A model generated the notes under the pieces. That model searched no databases. It saw nothing but the letters and a program-made list of their open reading frames with translations, and had not been told where the DNA came from. Positions 16,759 through 25,578 of a stretch of 64,000 bases of DNA are shown here, one piece after another. Position numbers and translations under genes: made by a program. Numbering within the stretch: the stretch's first letter is position 1; each line of letters opens with the position of its first letter. Location of the stretch: the NCBI RefSeq assembly GCF_039521975.1, contig NZ_BAAACZ010000017.1, positions 1 through 64,000 of the forward strand. Direction: 5' to 3'. The stretch comes from Alkalibacillus silvisoli. Lineage in GTDB: Bacteria; Bacillota; Bacilli; Bacillales; Alkalibacillaceae.

Positions 16759-17142
16759 ATGAGTTTACCAAAAGACTTACGTTATTCTGAAGAACACGAA
16801 TGGGTAAAAGAAGAAGGAGAAAAACTACGTATAGGAATTACTGATTTCGCACAATCTGAGCTTGGTGATATCGTATTTGTTGAGCTTCCAGAAGAGGGCG
16901 ACGAAATTGAGTTAGACGAGCCATTTGGTAGTGTTGAATCAGTTAAAACAGTATCTGAGCTTTATGCTCCAGTAACTGGTAAAGTAGTAGAAGTAAACGA
17001 AGAGCTTGAAGATAGCCCTGAGTTTGTTAACGAATCTCCATATGAGAAAGCTTGGATGATTGTTGTTGAACCAAGTGATCGTTCACAGCTTGATGATTTA
17101 ATGGATGCAGATGCTTATAAAGAAATGACTGAAGACGAATAA
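16759..17142 (+). CDS. gcvH: Glycine cleavage system H protein
   Basis: 127-residue lipoyl-carrier protein. The lipoylated Lys is at about 63 in VESVKTVSELYAP, and the fold is typical (YSEEHEWVKEE at the N-terminus). It shuttles the aminomethyl group in glycine cleavage and in Bacilli also serves as the scaffold for lipoate assembly and relay. The other gcv genes are not in the window, as in B. subtilis where gcvH sits alone between yusI and yusG. The start at 16759 follows GGAGGG. Confidence 0.92.
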   Translation: MSLPKDLRYSEEHEWVKEEGEKLRIGITDFAQSELGDIVFVELPEEGDEIELDEPFGSVESVKTVSELYAPVTGKVVEVNEELEDSPEFVNESPYEKAWMIVVEPSDRSQLDDLMDADAYKEMTEDE

Positions 17143-17164
17143 TATCTAAATAAACAAATTAGAG

Positions 17165-17195
17165 AGACTGATTCCAAGTAAGGATCAGTCTTTTC
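17165..17195 (+). terminator. Terminator after gcvH
   Basis: AGACTGATTCC pairs with GGATCAGTCT around a short loop, then TTTTCT. Confidence 0.75.
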
Positions 17196-17217
17196 TATAA
17201 GTCATAGGTGTGAAAGT

Positions 17218-17580
17218 ATGGATCAGTTAACTCAAGTTTTAATCGTCGAAGGTAAACAAGATCGAAAGAAATTAAATAAAGTATTAGCAAATGAAGAAGA
17301 AATCATTTGTACATTTGGGACGTTAAGTGCTTATGCATTGGATGAATTGATTGATGAGTATATGCTTTTTGATCGTGATGTATTTATTTTTACAGATACT
17401 GATGACTCTGGTGTGAAGTTACGAAAGTTATTAAACCAGGAGCTCTCACATGCGGAGAATTTATTCATCGACCCTAAATATCGTCAAGTTGAAGACACAC
17501 CGGAATACGTGATAGCATCTATTTTGCAAGCAGCAAACTTTGATGTGAACTTAGAATATTTGAAAGGGTCTGAAACATGA
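17218..17580 (+). CDS. yusF: TOPRIM-domain protein YusF
   Basis: 120-residue protein made of a small TOPRIM fold: the conserved Glu in VLIVEGKQDRKKL (about 12) and the DxD pair in FIFTDTDDSG (about 60-64) would bind Mg2+. It resembles the small RNase M5/primase-like toprim proteins and B. subtilis YusF, and its substrate is unknown. It overlaps yusE by four bases, suggesting coupled translation. Confidence 0.82.
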   Translation: MDQLTQVLIVEGKQDRKKLNKVLANEEEIICTFGTLSAYALDELIDEYMLFDRDVFIFTDTDDSGVKLRKLLNQELSHAENLFIDPKYRQVEDTPEYVIASILQAANFDVNLEYLKGSET

Positions 17581-17897
17581 TGCAAGAAATTAGCCGAGAA
17601 CAAGCGCAGTTTATTATACGTAAAAAGGACTACCACACATTATTCGTTAACAGCCCTTTTTGTGGGACGTGTAAAGTAGCTAAGCGGATGCTCACCTATA
17701 TAGAAGAAACACTTGAAAGAGAGTGTTTTTTTGAATTGAATGCAACATTAGCACCAGATTTCATGCAGCAGTTTAATATTAAAAGTGTACCATGTTTAAT
17801 TGTGTTTAAAGCTGGTGAGCCGGTAGAGCGGGTTTATACTTTTAACTCTGTACCCTATCTATTAAAAGAAATGGGACCTTACTTAATAGAAAAGTAG
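17577..17897 (+). CDS. yusE: Thioredoxin-like protein YusE
   Basis: 106-residue thioredoxin-fold protein with redox motif FCGTCK (Cys29, Cys32) and the cis-Pro segment SVPCLIVF. The Cys before the usual post-cisPro position is notable. It has no signal peptide, so it is cytoplasmic. Length and order follow B. subtilis yusF-yusE. The ATG overlaps the yusF stop (ATGA), and a second ATG is the next codon. Confidence 0.8.
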   Translation: MMQEISREQAQFIIRKKDYHTLFVNSPFCGTCKVAKRMLTYIEETLERECFFELNATLAPDFMQQFNIKSVPCLIVFKAGEPVERVYTFNSVPYLLKEMGPYLIEK

Positions 17898-17905
17898 ACT
17901 AAAGA

Positions 17906-17941
17906 AAAAGCCAAATAGTCATGAAGACTGGTTTGGCTTTA
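17906..17941. terminator. Bidirectional terminator between yusE and the TlpA-like gene
   Basis: AAAGCCAAA and AGTC arms pair with GACT and TTTGGCTTT. A-rich and T-rich flanks serve both converging genes. Confidence 0.75.
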
Positions 17942-17948
17942 ATCTAGG

Positions 17949-18374
17949 CTATTGAGTTGAAAAATACTGACCTACTATTTTAATCACTTCAACAAAGTCA
18001 TCTTTATCCCCGAATCTTCCAGCAATATTACCATCTAAATCAATGACAATCGTCGTTGGCACAGAATCACATTCATATAGATCATATACTTCTCTGTCAC
18101 GATCTTTCAATGTTGGTTGTGATAAAAATTGATCTTGGAACTTATAGGCTTCTTCTTCATCACGTTCACGAGCAGGTACATTAATCGTGATCATTTCAAT
18201 GTTGTCATTACGCATCGTTTTATAGAATTGTTCTTTTTTGGGCATGTCTCTAGAACAATCAGGACACCATGAAACCCAAAATGTCAGAACGATTACTTTT
18301 TGGCCAATGACGTCTTTTAAATTAAACGTTTCATCACGGTCTAAATATGGTAATTCAAATAATGGTGCTTTCAT
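17949..18374 (-). CDS. TlpA/AhpC-TSA-like thiol-disulfide protein
   Basis: 141-residue thioredoxin-superfamily protein: WVSWCPDC (Cys37, Cys40), the cis-Pro SVPTTIVIDLDG, and a peroxiredoxin/TlpA-type insertion. There is no signal peptide or membrane anchor, so a cytoplasmic reductase or peroxide-handling role is more likely than cytochrome c maturation. It is divergent from the metNPQ leader, whose promoter begins about 35 bases from its ATG. Substrate unknown. Confidence 0.75.
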   Translation of the reverse strand: MKAPLFELPYLDRDETFNLKDVIGQKVIVLTFWVSWCPDCSRDMPKKEQFYKTMRNDNIEMITINVPARERDEEEAYKFQDQFLSQPTLKDRDREVYDLYECDSVPTTIVIDLDGNIAGRFGDKDDFVEVIKIVGQYFSTQ

Positions 18375-18409
18375 TATCTCACCCTTTTAAAAATTTTTCT
18401 GAAATTGAA

Positions 18410-18438
18410 TTGACGTAATTCATTACCTATGCTAACAT
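18410..18438 (+). promoter_or_regulatory. Promoter of the metNPQ leader
   Basis: TTGACG (18410-18415) and TAACAT (18433-18438) with a 17-base spacer. It lies just ahead of the first S-box, so transcripts should begin near 18446. Confidence 0.75.
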
Positions 18439-18468
18439 ACAATTTATCGAAAGTTGAATAATTAAATT

Positions 18469-18619
18469 CTTATCCAGAGTGGTGGAGGGAAAGGCCCTGT
18501 GAAACCCGGCAACCGTTATAGAACCGTCTATAATAGGTGCTAATTCCTGCAATGTTATTGACATTGTAAGATAAGATTGAGCTTAAGACTCTTTCTTGTT
18601 CTTACAAGAAAGTTTTTTT
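18469..18619 (+). promoter_or_regulatory. SAM-I (S-box) riboswitch 1 with terminator
   Basis: The aptamer spans 18469-18575: P1 arms CTTATC and GATAAG, AGAGTGGTGGAGGGA, GGCCCTGTGAAACCCGGCAACC and GGTGCTAATTCCTGC are all S-box landmarks. A nine-base-pair terminator (CTTTCTTGT/ACAAGAAAG plus T7) follows at 18591-18619. With SAM bound the terminator should form and stop transcription before the second aptamer. Confidence 0.93.
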
Positions 18620-18674
18620 ATTTATTAACACGTTAGTTTAGTAATGTGTGAAGTGATTAAAATATTATATAAAT

Positions 18675-18846
18675 CTCTTATCCAGAGTGGTGGAGGGACC
18701 GGCCCTGTGAAACCCGGCAACCGTTATGGAAACGTCCATAATAGGTGCTAATTCCTGCAAAGCGATGAGCTTTGAAAGATAAGAGAACAAAAGGTTAGCC
18801 ATTCTTAACCTCTCTGTTCTCTTACCTGAGCAGAGAGGTTTTTATT
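18675..18846 (+). promoter_or_regulatory. SAM-I (S-box) riboswitch 2 with terminator, upstream of metN
   Basis: A second complete aptamer (18675-18785) is nearly identical in its conserved blocks to the first. Its own terminator is AACCTCTCTG/CAGAGAGGTT (18807-18840). AAGAGAACA (18781-18789), part of the P1 3' side, can instead pair with TGTTCTCTT (18815-18823) in the terminator loop, which is the antiterminator. It lies 28 bases from the metN start. Confidence 0.93.
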
Positions 18847-18873
18847 TGACTGTAAAACTAGGAGGGGAACGCA

Positions 18874-19899
18874 TTGATTTCAATCAAGAACCTGTCGAAG
18901 GTATTTAATACAAAAGATCAAACGGTTCAAGCTGTTGATGATGTATCGATCAACATTCCAAAAGGGGAGATTTATGGTGTTATTGGTTACAGCGGTGCAG
19001 GTAAAAGTACATTTATCCGTTTAATCAATCGTTTAGAAGACCCAACTGAAGGTGAAATATTATTAAATAACCAAGATATTACAGCTTTACGAAAAGGTGA
19101 ATTGAGAAAACAGCGCCAGAAAATTGGCATGATCTTTCAACATTTCAACTTACTATGGTCACGAACAGTTTTTGAAAACATCGCATTCCCTTTAGAAATC
19201 GCAGGTATATCAAAACAAGAGCGTGAACGTAAAGTATTAGAATTAATTGATCTTGTAGGCTTAAAAGGACGTGAACAATCTTATCCTTCACAACTAAGTG
19301 GCGGTCAAAAACAGCGTGTCGGTATTGCACGTGCACTAGCGAATGAGCCGACTGTGTTACTTTGTGACGAAGCGACATCTGCATTAGACCCAGAGACGAC
19401 AGATGACATTTTGGATTTACTCGTTTCGATTAATGAGAAGTTAAATTTAACGATTATTTTAATTACACACGAAATGCACGTAATTCAAAAGATTTGTCAT
19501 CAAGTCGCGGTGATGGAGCAAGGTAAAGTTGTTGAACAAGGTGAAGTGCTAGATGTATTCGTAAAGCCGCAGTCAAAGACAACGAAACGTTTCGTTCAAC
19601 AATTAAGCCCATTAGAGCATCAAATAGATCGATTAAATCAATTTATTACAAATGATGAGCAATCTGAAGTGGTCAAACTTCACTTTATCGGAAATAACGC
19701 CAAACGTGCACTCATTAGTGAAGTTTCAAAACAGCTCGATGTAGAGATAAATATATTACAGGGTTCAATATCACCAACGCAAGAAGGTGCTTATGGCACG
19801 CTTTATGTTGAAATTAAAGGTAAGCCTAGTGTGATTCAAAACAGCATTTCTTATATTGAATCCTCTGGTGTGGAAGTAGAGGTGTTAAGACATGTTTAA
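18874..19899 (+). CDS. metN: Methionine ABC transporter ATP-binding protein MetN
   Basis: 341-residue ATPase: Walker A GYSGAGKST (about 38-46), signature LSGGQKQR, Walker B VLLCDEATSALD, H-switch LITHE. It ends with the C-terminal NIL domain (about 260-341) that senses methionine in MetNI transporters. It powers uptake of methionine with MetP and MetQ. The start is a TTG at 18874, seven bases after TAGGAGGGG. It overlaps metP by eight bases. Two S-box riboswitches precede the operon. Confidence 0.93.
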   Translation: MISIKNLSKVFNTKDQTVQAVDDVSINIPKGEIYGVIGYSGAGKSTFIRLINRLEDPTEGEILLNNQDITALRKGELRKQRQKIGMIFQHFNLLWSRTVFENIAFPLEIAGISKQERERKVLELIDLVGLKGREQSYPSQLSGGQKQRVGIARALANEPTVLLCDEATSALDPETTDDILDLLVSINEKLNLTIILITHEMHVIQKICHQVAVMEQGKVVEQGEVLDVFVKPQSKTTKRFVQQLSPLEHQIDRLNQFITNDEQSEVVKLHFIGNNAKRALISEVSKQLDVEINILQGSISPTQEGAYGTLYVEIKGKPSVIQNSISYIESSGVEVEVLRHV

Positions 19900-20560
19900 T
19901 GAATTATTCCCGAATGTACAAATGGATCATCTGTGGACAGCGACTTATGAGACATTTTATATGACGATCATCTCTGTAGTTGGAACATTTATATTTGGAA
20001 TACTATTAGGTCTCTTGTTGTATTTAACAGCTCGAGGAAACTTGTGGCAGAATTCGATAGTTAATTCAATCACAGCAACTGTTGTCAATGTTTTCAGGGC
20101 GATTCCTTTTATTATATTAATTTTACTGCTATTCCCGTTTACTGACTTTTTAGTAGGGACTATTCGAGGGCCAGAAGCAGCATTACCAGCCTTAATCATT
20201 GGTGCTGCTCCATTCTATGCTAGATTAGTAGAAATTGCATTGAAGGAAGTAGATAAAGGAGTTGTTGAAGCAGCGCAAGCAATGGGGGCTAAAGCACACA
20301 CGATTATTTTTAAAGTATTACTACCTGAGTCGATGCCAGCACTAATTTCAGGAATTACAGTCACAGCAATTGCGTTAATTAGTTATACAGCAATGGCAGG
20401 CGTGATTGGCGCTGGTGGGTTAGGTGACTTAGCTTATATGCAAGGGTTCCAAAGGCGTAATTTTGATGTTGTATTTCTATGTACTGTCTTTATTGTTGTT
20501 ATTGTATTTATCTTTCAATTTATTGGCGATTGGTTCTCAAGGAAAATTGATCATCGTTAA
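19892..20560 (+). CDS. metP: Methionine ABC transporter permease MetP
   Basis: 222-residue membrane protein with five spans and the binding-protein-dependent EAA loop (EAAQAMGAKAHTIIFKVLLPES), typical of MetI/MetP. It pairs as a homodimer with MetN. Its ATG overlaps the end of metN by eight bases, implying translational coupling. Confidence 0.92.
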   Translation: MFNELFPNVQMDHLWTATYETFYMTIISVVGTFIFGILLGLLLYLTARGNLWQNSIVNSITATVVNVFRAIPFIILILLLFPFTDFLVGTIRGPEAALPALIIGAAPFYARLVEIALKEVDKGVVEAAQAMGAKAHTIIFKVLLPESMPALISGITVTAIALISYTAMAGVIGAGGLGDLAYMQGFQRRNFDVVFLCTVFIVVIVFIFQFIGDWFSRKIDHR

Positions 20561-20626
20561 TAACAAGTTTGTGATCATGCAATCTTGTCATTATAAAGGA
20601 TTTAAAAATGAGGGGAGTTATTTAAG

Positions 20627-21469
20627 ATGAAAAAGTTTTTAACAGTATTATTCGTTTCATTATTAGCTATAACATTACAAGCTTGTGGTACAGGAGAGGC
20701 TGAAGGTGGAACAGATAGCGGCTCTAGTGATGAGCCAGTAGAAATTGTTGTAGGTGCATCCAATGTACCTCACTCTGAAGTGTTAGAAGAGGCTAAGCCG
20801 TTGTTAGAAGAAGAGGGCGTTATTTTAGAAGTAGAAGTGTATCAGGATTATGTGTTACCAAATGAAGATTTAGATAATGGCACATTAGATGCGAACTATT
20901 TTCAGCATATTCCTTATTTAGAGAGTCAAATTGCTGATGTAGGTTATGACTTTGTAGAGCTTGGTGGCGTTCATATTGAGCCGATGGGGATCTATTCTAA
21001 AAACGTAACAGACATTGATGAAATTGAAGAAGGTACAGAAGTGATTATGAGTCGTTCTGTTGCAGATCATGGTCGTATATTAACTTTACTACAAGAAAAT
21101 GGTCTAATTGAAATTGACCCAGATGTTGATTCTGTTTCGGCTGAAATTGATGATATCGTTGAAAACCCATATAATTTAGAGTTTGACCCAAGTATTGAAG
21201 CTGGATTGCTACCTGAGTTTTATGAACGTGAAGAAGATGCGCTAGTTGCGATTAACACAAACTATGCTATTGAAGCGGATCTAATTCCAACTGAAGACGC
21301 TCTAATTATAGAAGGTTCAGATTCACCTTATGTGAATGTCATTGCTACACGTGCTGAAAATGAAGACTTAGAAGCCTTACACACACTAGTTGAAGTGTTA
21401 CGTTCAGATGAAATTCAAACATTCATGGAAGAAGAGTACGAAGGTGCAATCGTACCTGTTAGTGAATAA
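20627..21469 (+). CDS. metQ: Methionine-binding lipoprotein MetQ
   Basis: 280-residue NlpA-family lipoprotein with signal peptide and lipobox LQAC (Cys20). EIVVGASNVPHSEVLE and the ANYFQHIPYLE segment are family hallmarks. It binds methionine outside the membrane for MetNP. The mature protein is strongly acidic (many Glu/Asp runs), in line with other exported proteins here. AGGGGAG precedes the ATG and a strong terminator follows. Confidence 0.92.
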   Translation: MKKFLTVLFVSLLAITLQACGTGEAEGGTDSGSSDEPVEIVVGASNVPHSEVLEEAKPLLEEEGVILEVEVYQDYVLPNEDLDNGTLDANYFQHIPYLESQIADVGYDFVELGGVHIEPMGIYSKNVTDIDEIEEGTEVIMSRSVADHGRILTLLQENGLIEIDPDVDSVSAEIDDIVENPYNLEFDPSIEAGLLPEFYEREEDALVAINTNYAIEADLIPTEDALIIEGSDSPYVNVIATRAENEDLEALHTLVEVLRSDEIQTFMEEEYEGAIVPVSE

Positions 21470-21532
21470 GTTTCTTAGCAAATTTAGAGTATTTACGAAG
21501 AAATGAAAGAAACATATATGTATTATACAGAG

Positions 21533-21573
21533 AAAGGGTATGAACATCTTTGTGGTGTTCATACCCTTTTTTA
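21533..21573 (+). terminator. Terminator after metQ
   Basis: AAAGGGTATGAACA pairs perfectly with TGTTCATACCCTTT around a nine-base loop, with more T following. Confidence 0.92.
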
Positions 21574-21677
21574 CACAAAATAATCAAGTTAAATGGGGTT
21601 TTTGAATCAACTTGTCACATGTTATCCTTAAAAGGTAAACAAAATGAAAGGATGATTTAGTCATTTTACAAATCGAC

Positions 21678-21848
21678 ATGAACTACACAAGTGATATGGA
21701 GAAAGCGATGCAGCAGTCTCATGGTATCGGATATCAGGAGTATAGTCGAAAATTAGATTATAGGCTAGCTGTTGAGAAGCAGAGAGAACAAGAGTATCTA
21801 AAATCACAAGTGATGGTTTCAGAAGTTGATCGAATGATTCACCGTTAG
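21678..21848 (+). CDS. Small charged protein of unknown function (56 residues)
   Basis: MNYTSDMEKAMQQSHGIGYQ starts a 56-residue, helix-prone, Lys/Glu/Gln/Arg-rich protein ending DRMIHR. I do not recognise it. No good ribosome-binding site precedes the ATG at 21678. In the same frame AAAGGATGA lies eight bases before an ATT at 21663, so an unusual ATT start adding five residues is possible. A terminator 74 bases downstream supports a transcribed unit. The frame is open upstream only to 21648. Confidence 0.5.
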   Translation: MNYTSDMEKAMQQSHGIGYQEYSRKLDYRLAVEKQREQEYLKSQVMVSEVDRMIHR

Positions 21849-21921
21849 TATAATATATGACAAAACATTGTGATCGTTAATTAAATGCTAGTGATCGTGT
21901 AAAAACTTAAACAATTTCTTG

Positions 21922-21955
21922 TGAGTCTCAGTTATAACCTGAGGCTCATTTTTTA
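21922..21955 (+). terminator. Terminator after the small ORF
   Basis: TGAGTCTCAG/CTGAGGCTCA stem (one G-T mismatch) followed by six T. The 250 bases beyond it hold only the candidate suf promoter. Confidence 0.75.
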
Positions 21956-22082
21956 TAATGACTTGATTGATCAACTAATTTAGAGAAATTCTGATTTTTT
22001 AGATGAAATCAATATATTTGACCTTAAGTTCCATAGTTTTACAATTATATAAGTACTATTTGTAACATCCAAACGCTTATCG

Positions 22083-22111
22083 TTTAAATTCATCGTATTT
22101 TTTACTATAAT
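22083..22111 (+). promoter_or_regulatory. Candidate sigma-A promoter of the suf operon
   Basis: A perfect -10 TATAAT at 22106-22111 has a weak -35 (TTTAAA) 17 bases upstream. It is the best promoter-like sequence in the 290 bases before sufC. No Fur-like palindrome was convincing. Confidence 0.4.
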
Positions 22112-22242
22112 GGAGAAGGTAGGTATTGGTTGGTTATTCTTATTTGAATAAGTTGATAATAGTTTGGAAATGTTTTAAACTAATAATGATAATAAATTGA
22201 GAATGACCAGACATTGTAATAATAGAAATTGGAGGTATTCAA

Positions 22243-23028
22243 ATGGCAGGATCAACTTTAGAGATTAAAGATCTTCATGTTGAAATCGAAGGAGAAGAGA
22301 TTTTAAAAGGTGTTAACCTTACAATTAATGGTGGAGAATTCCACGCAGTAATGGGGCCTAACGGTACGGGTAAATCAACTTTAGCTAGTGCGATTATGGG
22401 GCACCCAAAGTATGAGATCACTAAAGGTGAAGTGCTTCTTGATGGTGAAGACGTACTAGAAATGGAAGTTGATGAGCGTGCTCAAGCTGGTTTATTCCTA
22501 GCGATGCAATATCCTAGTGAAATCAGTGGTGTAACAAACTCTGACTTCTTACGTTCATCTATTAATGCCCAGCGTGAAGAAGGTAATGAAATTCCTTTAA
22601 TGCAGTTCATTAAAGAAATGGATAAAACAATGGATCAATTAGAAATTGATAAAAATATGGCGCAGCGTTACCTAAATGAAGGTTTCTCTGGTGGTGAGAA
22701 AAAGCGTAACGAAATCTTACAGCTAATGATGTTAAAACCAGCAATCGGAGTTTTAGACGAAATTGACTCTGGTCTAGACATCGACGCGTTAAAAGTAGTA
22801 TCTCAAGGTATTAACCAAATGCGTGATGACAAATTTGGTTGCTTAATCATTACACACTACCAGCGCTTACTTGACTACATCACACCAGACCACGTACACG
22901 TTATGATGCAAGGTCGCGTTGTTAAATCTGGAGGCCCAGAATTAGCTCAACGTTTAGAAGCAGAAGGTTATGACTGGATTAAAGAAGAACTAGGAATCGA
23001 TGACGAAACAGTTGGCCAAAAAGCGTAA
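22243..23028 (+). CDS. sufC: Fe-S assembly ATPase SufC
   Basis: 261-residue ABC-type ATPase: Walker A GPNGTGKST, the SufC-specific signature FSGGEKKRNEILQ and Walker B IGVLDEIDSGLD. It forms the SufBC2D scaffold on which Fe-S clusters are built. First gene of sufC-sufD-sufS-sufU-sufB, the standard Bacilli order. TTGGAGG precedes the ATG. Confidence 0.95.
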   Translation: MAGSTLEIKDLHVEIEGEEILKGVNLTINGGEFHAVMGPNGTGKSTLASAIMGHPKYEITKGEVLLDGEDVLEMEVDERAQAGLFLAMQYPSEISGVTNSDFLRSSINAQREEGNEIPLMQFIKEMDKTMDQLEIDKNMAQRYLNEGFSGGEKKRNEILQLMMLKPAIGVLDEIDSGLDIDALKVVSQGINQMRDDKFGCLIITHYQRLLDYITPDHVHVMMQGRVVKSGGPELAQRLEAEGYDWIKEELGIDDETVGQKA

Positions 23029-23047
23029 CAAGATAGGAGGGTAACGA

Positions 23048-24355
23048 ATGGCTGTGGAAACACATTTACCTTATGACAAGCAGTATGTCACAGAATACTC
23101 TGAAAAACGAAATGAACCAACATGGTTTAAAGATATCCGCTTAAAGGCATTTGATTTAGCTGAAGAGCTGCCAATGCCTAAATTAGAAAAAACGCGCATT
23201 CGTAACTGGAATTTTACGAATTTCAAACACGATGTAGCAGGTAATAACATCGAAAGCTTTGATGAACTACCTGAAAAAATTCGTGTACTTCGAGGTGAAG
23301 GCGTTGAAGATCGCAACTTAATCGTTGTTCGTAATAGCGATGTTGCTTATGCAAAGTTAAGTGAAAACTTGAAAGCAAAAGGTGTTATATTTGAAGACAT
23401 CTTTACAGCTATGGAAGAACACAGTGACTTAGTTCAAAAATACTTCATGCAAGATGGTGTTTCTGTTGATGAAAACAAGTTAACAGCACGTCATGCTGCG
23501 CTATTAAATAGCGGTGTATTTTTATACGTTCCGAAAAACGTAGTTGTAGATGAGCCAATTCAAGTGGTTTTCTGGCAAGAAGACAATGAAGCGGCGCTTT
23601 ATAATCACGTATTATTAGTTGCTGACCAGCATAGTCAAGTAACATATGTAGAAAACTATGTTTCAAACAACGAAGAAGAAGAGACTGTAGCTAATACCGT
23701 AAGTGAAGTATTTGCTTTAGATGGGGCTAAAGTTTCTTATGGTGCCGTTGATAACTTTGCAAAAGGTACGACTTCTTACGTTAACCGTCGTGGAACAGTT
23801 GGCCGTGATGCAACATTAGAATGGGCATTAGGTCAAATGAATGACGGTAACACAATTTCTGAGAATATTACGAATTTAATGGGTGATAATTCATTATCAC
23901 ACGCTAAAGCTGTAACAGTAGGGCGTGGCAATCAAAGCCAGGACTTCACTGCAAATATCCGTCACTACGGTAAAGATTCTGAAGGGTATATTTTACAACA
24001 CGGTGTTATGAAAGATCGTGCTTCATCGATCTTTAATGGAATTGGTAAAGTTGAAAATGGCGCAACTAGATCAAACGCTGAACAAGAATCTCGTGTGTTA
24101 ATGCTTTCTGAGGGCGCGCGTGGAGATGCGAATCCAATTCTTTTAATTGATGAAGATGATGTTACAGCAGGTCACGCAGCTTCAGTTGGTCGTGTAGACC
24201 CACTTCAGTTGTTCTATCTAATGAGCCGTGGTATTAGTCAACAAGAAGCAGAACGTTTAGTTATTCATGGTTTCTTAGACCCTGTTGTTCGTGAAATCCC
24301 TATTGAAACAGTACAAAAACAACTTCGTGAAGTAATTGAAGGGAAAGTATATTAA
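23048..24355 (+). CDS. sufD: Fe-S assembly scaffold protein SufD
   Basis: 435-residue SufB/SufD-family protein with the beta-helix core. SLSHAKAVTVGRGNQSQDF, ILQHGVMKDRASSIFNGIGKVENGA and AGHAASVGRVDPLQLFYLMSRGIS are family blocks. It partners with SufB and SufC. A ribosome-binding site (GATAGGAGGG) is present. Its stop overlaps the sufS start by one base (TAATG). Confidence 0.94.
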   Translation: MAVETHLPYDKQYVTEYSEKRNEPTWFKDIRLKAFDLAEELPMPKLEKTRIRNWNFTNFKHDVAGNNIESFDELPEKIRVLRGEGVEDRNLIVVRNSDVAYAKLSENLKAKGVIFEDIFTAMEEHSDLVQKYFMQDGVSVDENKLTARHAALLNSGVFLYVPKNVVVDEPIQVVFWQEDNEAALYNHVLLVADQHSQVTYVENYVSNNEEEETVANTVSEVFALDGAKVSYGAVDNFAKGTTSYVNRRGTVGRDATLEWALGQMNDGNTISENITNLMGDNSLSHAKAVTVGRGNQSQDFTANIRHYGKDSEGYILQHGVMKDRASSIFNGIGKVENGATRSNAEQESRVLMLSEGARGDANPILLIDEDDVTAGHAASVGRVDPLQLFYLMSRGISQQEAERLVIHGFLDPVVREIPIETVQKQLREVIEGKVY

Positions 24356-25578
24356 TGACAAACTTGGATCATGTTCGTAACCATTTTCCGATTTTAGATC
24401 AGGAAGTTAATGAACATCCATTAGTCTATCTTGATAGTGCCGCTACGTCTCAAAAACCGAAATCAGTAATTGAGGCGTTAGAGGACTATTACAATCGATA
24501 TAATTCAAATGTTCACCGCGGTGTACACACACTTGGTTCTCATGCAACAGATGGTTATGAAGGTGCCCGTGAAAAGGTTAAAAACTTCATTAATGCACCA
24601 AGTATTAAAGAAGTAATCTTTACACGTGGTACTACAACAGCCATAAATACTGTAGCTTATAGTTATGCTCGTGAGAATTTAAAAGAAGGCGATGAAATTG
24701 TCTTAACGTTAATGGAGCACCATAGTAATATCATCCCTTGGCAACAAGCCGCAAAGGCAACAGGTGCTACTTTAAAGTATTTACCGTTACAAGAAGATGG
24801 AACAATTTCTCTTGAGGATGTACGTGAACTTGTTACTGAAAAGACGAAAATTGTAGCTATGACTCACGTATCTAATGTGTTAGGAACAATTAATCCAATT
24901 AAAGAAGTAACGGAAATTGCTCACCAAAATGGCGCAGTAACAGTTGTTGATGGGGCACAAGGTGTTCCTCACATGAGTGTGGATGTTCAAGATTTAGATG
25001 TAGACTTCTACGCTTTCTCTGCTCATAAAATGTGTGGTCCTACTGGGATTGGTGTTCTATATGGTAAAGAATCTCTTTTAGAGGAAATGGAGCCAGTTGA
25101 ATTTGGTGGAGAGATGATTGATTTTGTAAACCTTCATGATTCAACATGGAAAGACTTACCTTGGAAGTTCGAAGGTGGTACTCCAATTATTGCAGGAGCT
25201 ATTGGGTTAGGTGCTGCTATAGATTATCTAAATGAAATTGGAATGGAACAAATTGAAAAACATGAGCATGAACTGGTACAATATGCATTAGAACAGATGA
25301 ATACAATCGACGGTATAACAATTTATGGACCTAAAGAACGTGCAGGGCTTGTAACATTTAACTTAGATGATGTTCATCCGCACGACCTAGCAACAGCATT
25401 AGATTCTTTAGGTGTTGCTGTTAGAGCTGGTCATCATTGTGCACAACCATTGATGAAACATTTACAAGTCGCTGCAACTGCACGAGCTAGTTTTTACCTG
25501 TATAATAATAAAGAAGACGTTGATGTATTTGTCGAAGGACTTAAGAAAGCGAAGGAGTATTTCGGCGATGTCTTTTAA
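24355..25578 (+). CDS. sufS: Cysteine desulfurase SufS
   Basis: 407-residue PLP enzyme of the group II desulfurases. The PLP Lys lies in AFSAHKMCGPTGIG, and the catalytic Cys lies at about 362 in RAGHHCAQP. It removes sulfur from cysteine and passes the persulfide to SufU. It starts on the overlapping ATG of the sufD stop and overlaps sufU by 11 bases. Confidence 0.95.
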   Translation: MTNLDHVRNHFPILDQEVNEHPLVYLDSAATSQKPKSVIEALEDYYNRYNSNVHRGVHTLGSHATDGYEGAREKVKNFINAPSIKEVIFTRGTTTAINTVAYSYARENLKEGDEIVLTLMEHHSNIIPWQQAAKATGATLKYLPLQEDGTISLEDVRELVTEKTKIVAMTHVSNVLGTINPIKEVTEIAHQNGAVTVVDGAQGVPHMSVDVQDLDVDFYAFSAHKMCGPTGIGVLYGKESLLEEMEPVEFGGEMIDFVNLHDSTWKDLPWKFEGGTPIIAGAIGLGAAIDYLNEIGMEQIEKHEHELVQYALEQMNTIDGITIYGPKERAGLVTFNLDDVHPHDLATALDSLGVAVRAGHHCAQPLMKHLQVAATARASFYLYNNKEDVDVFVEGLKKAKEYFGDVF

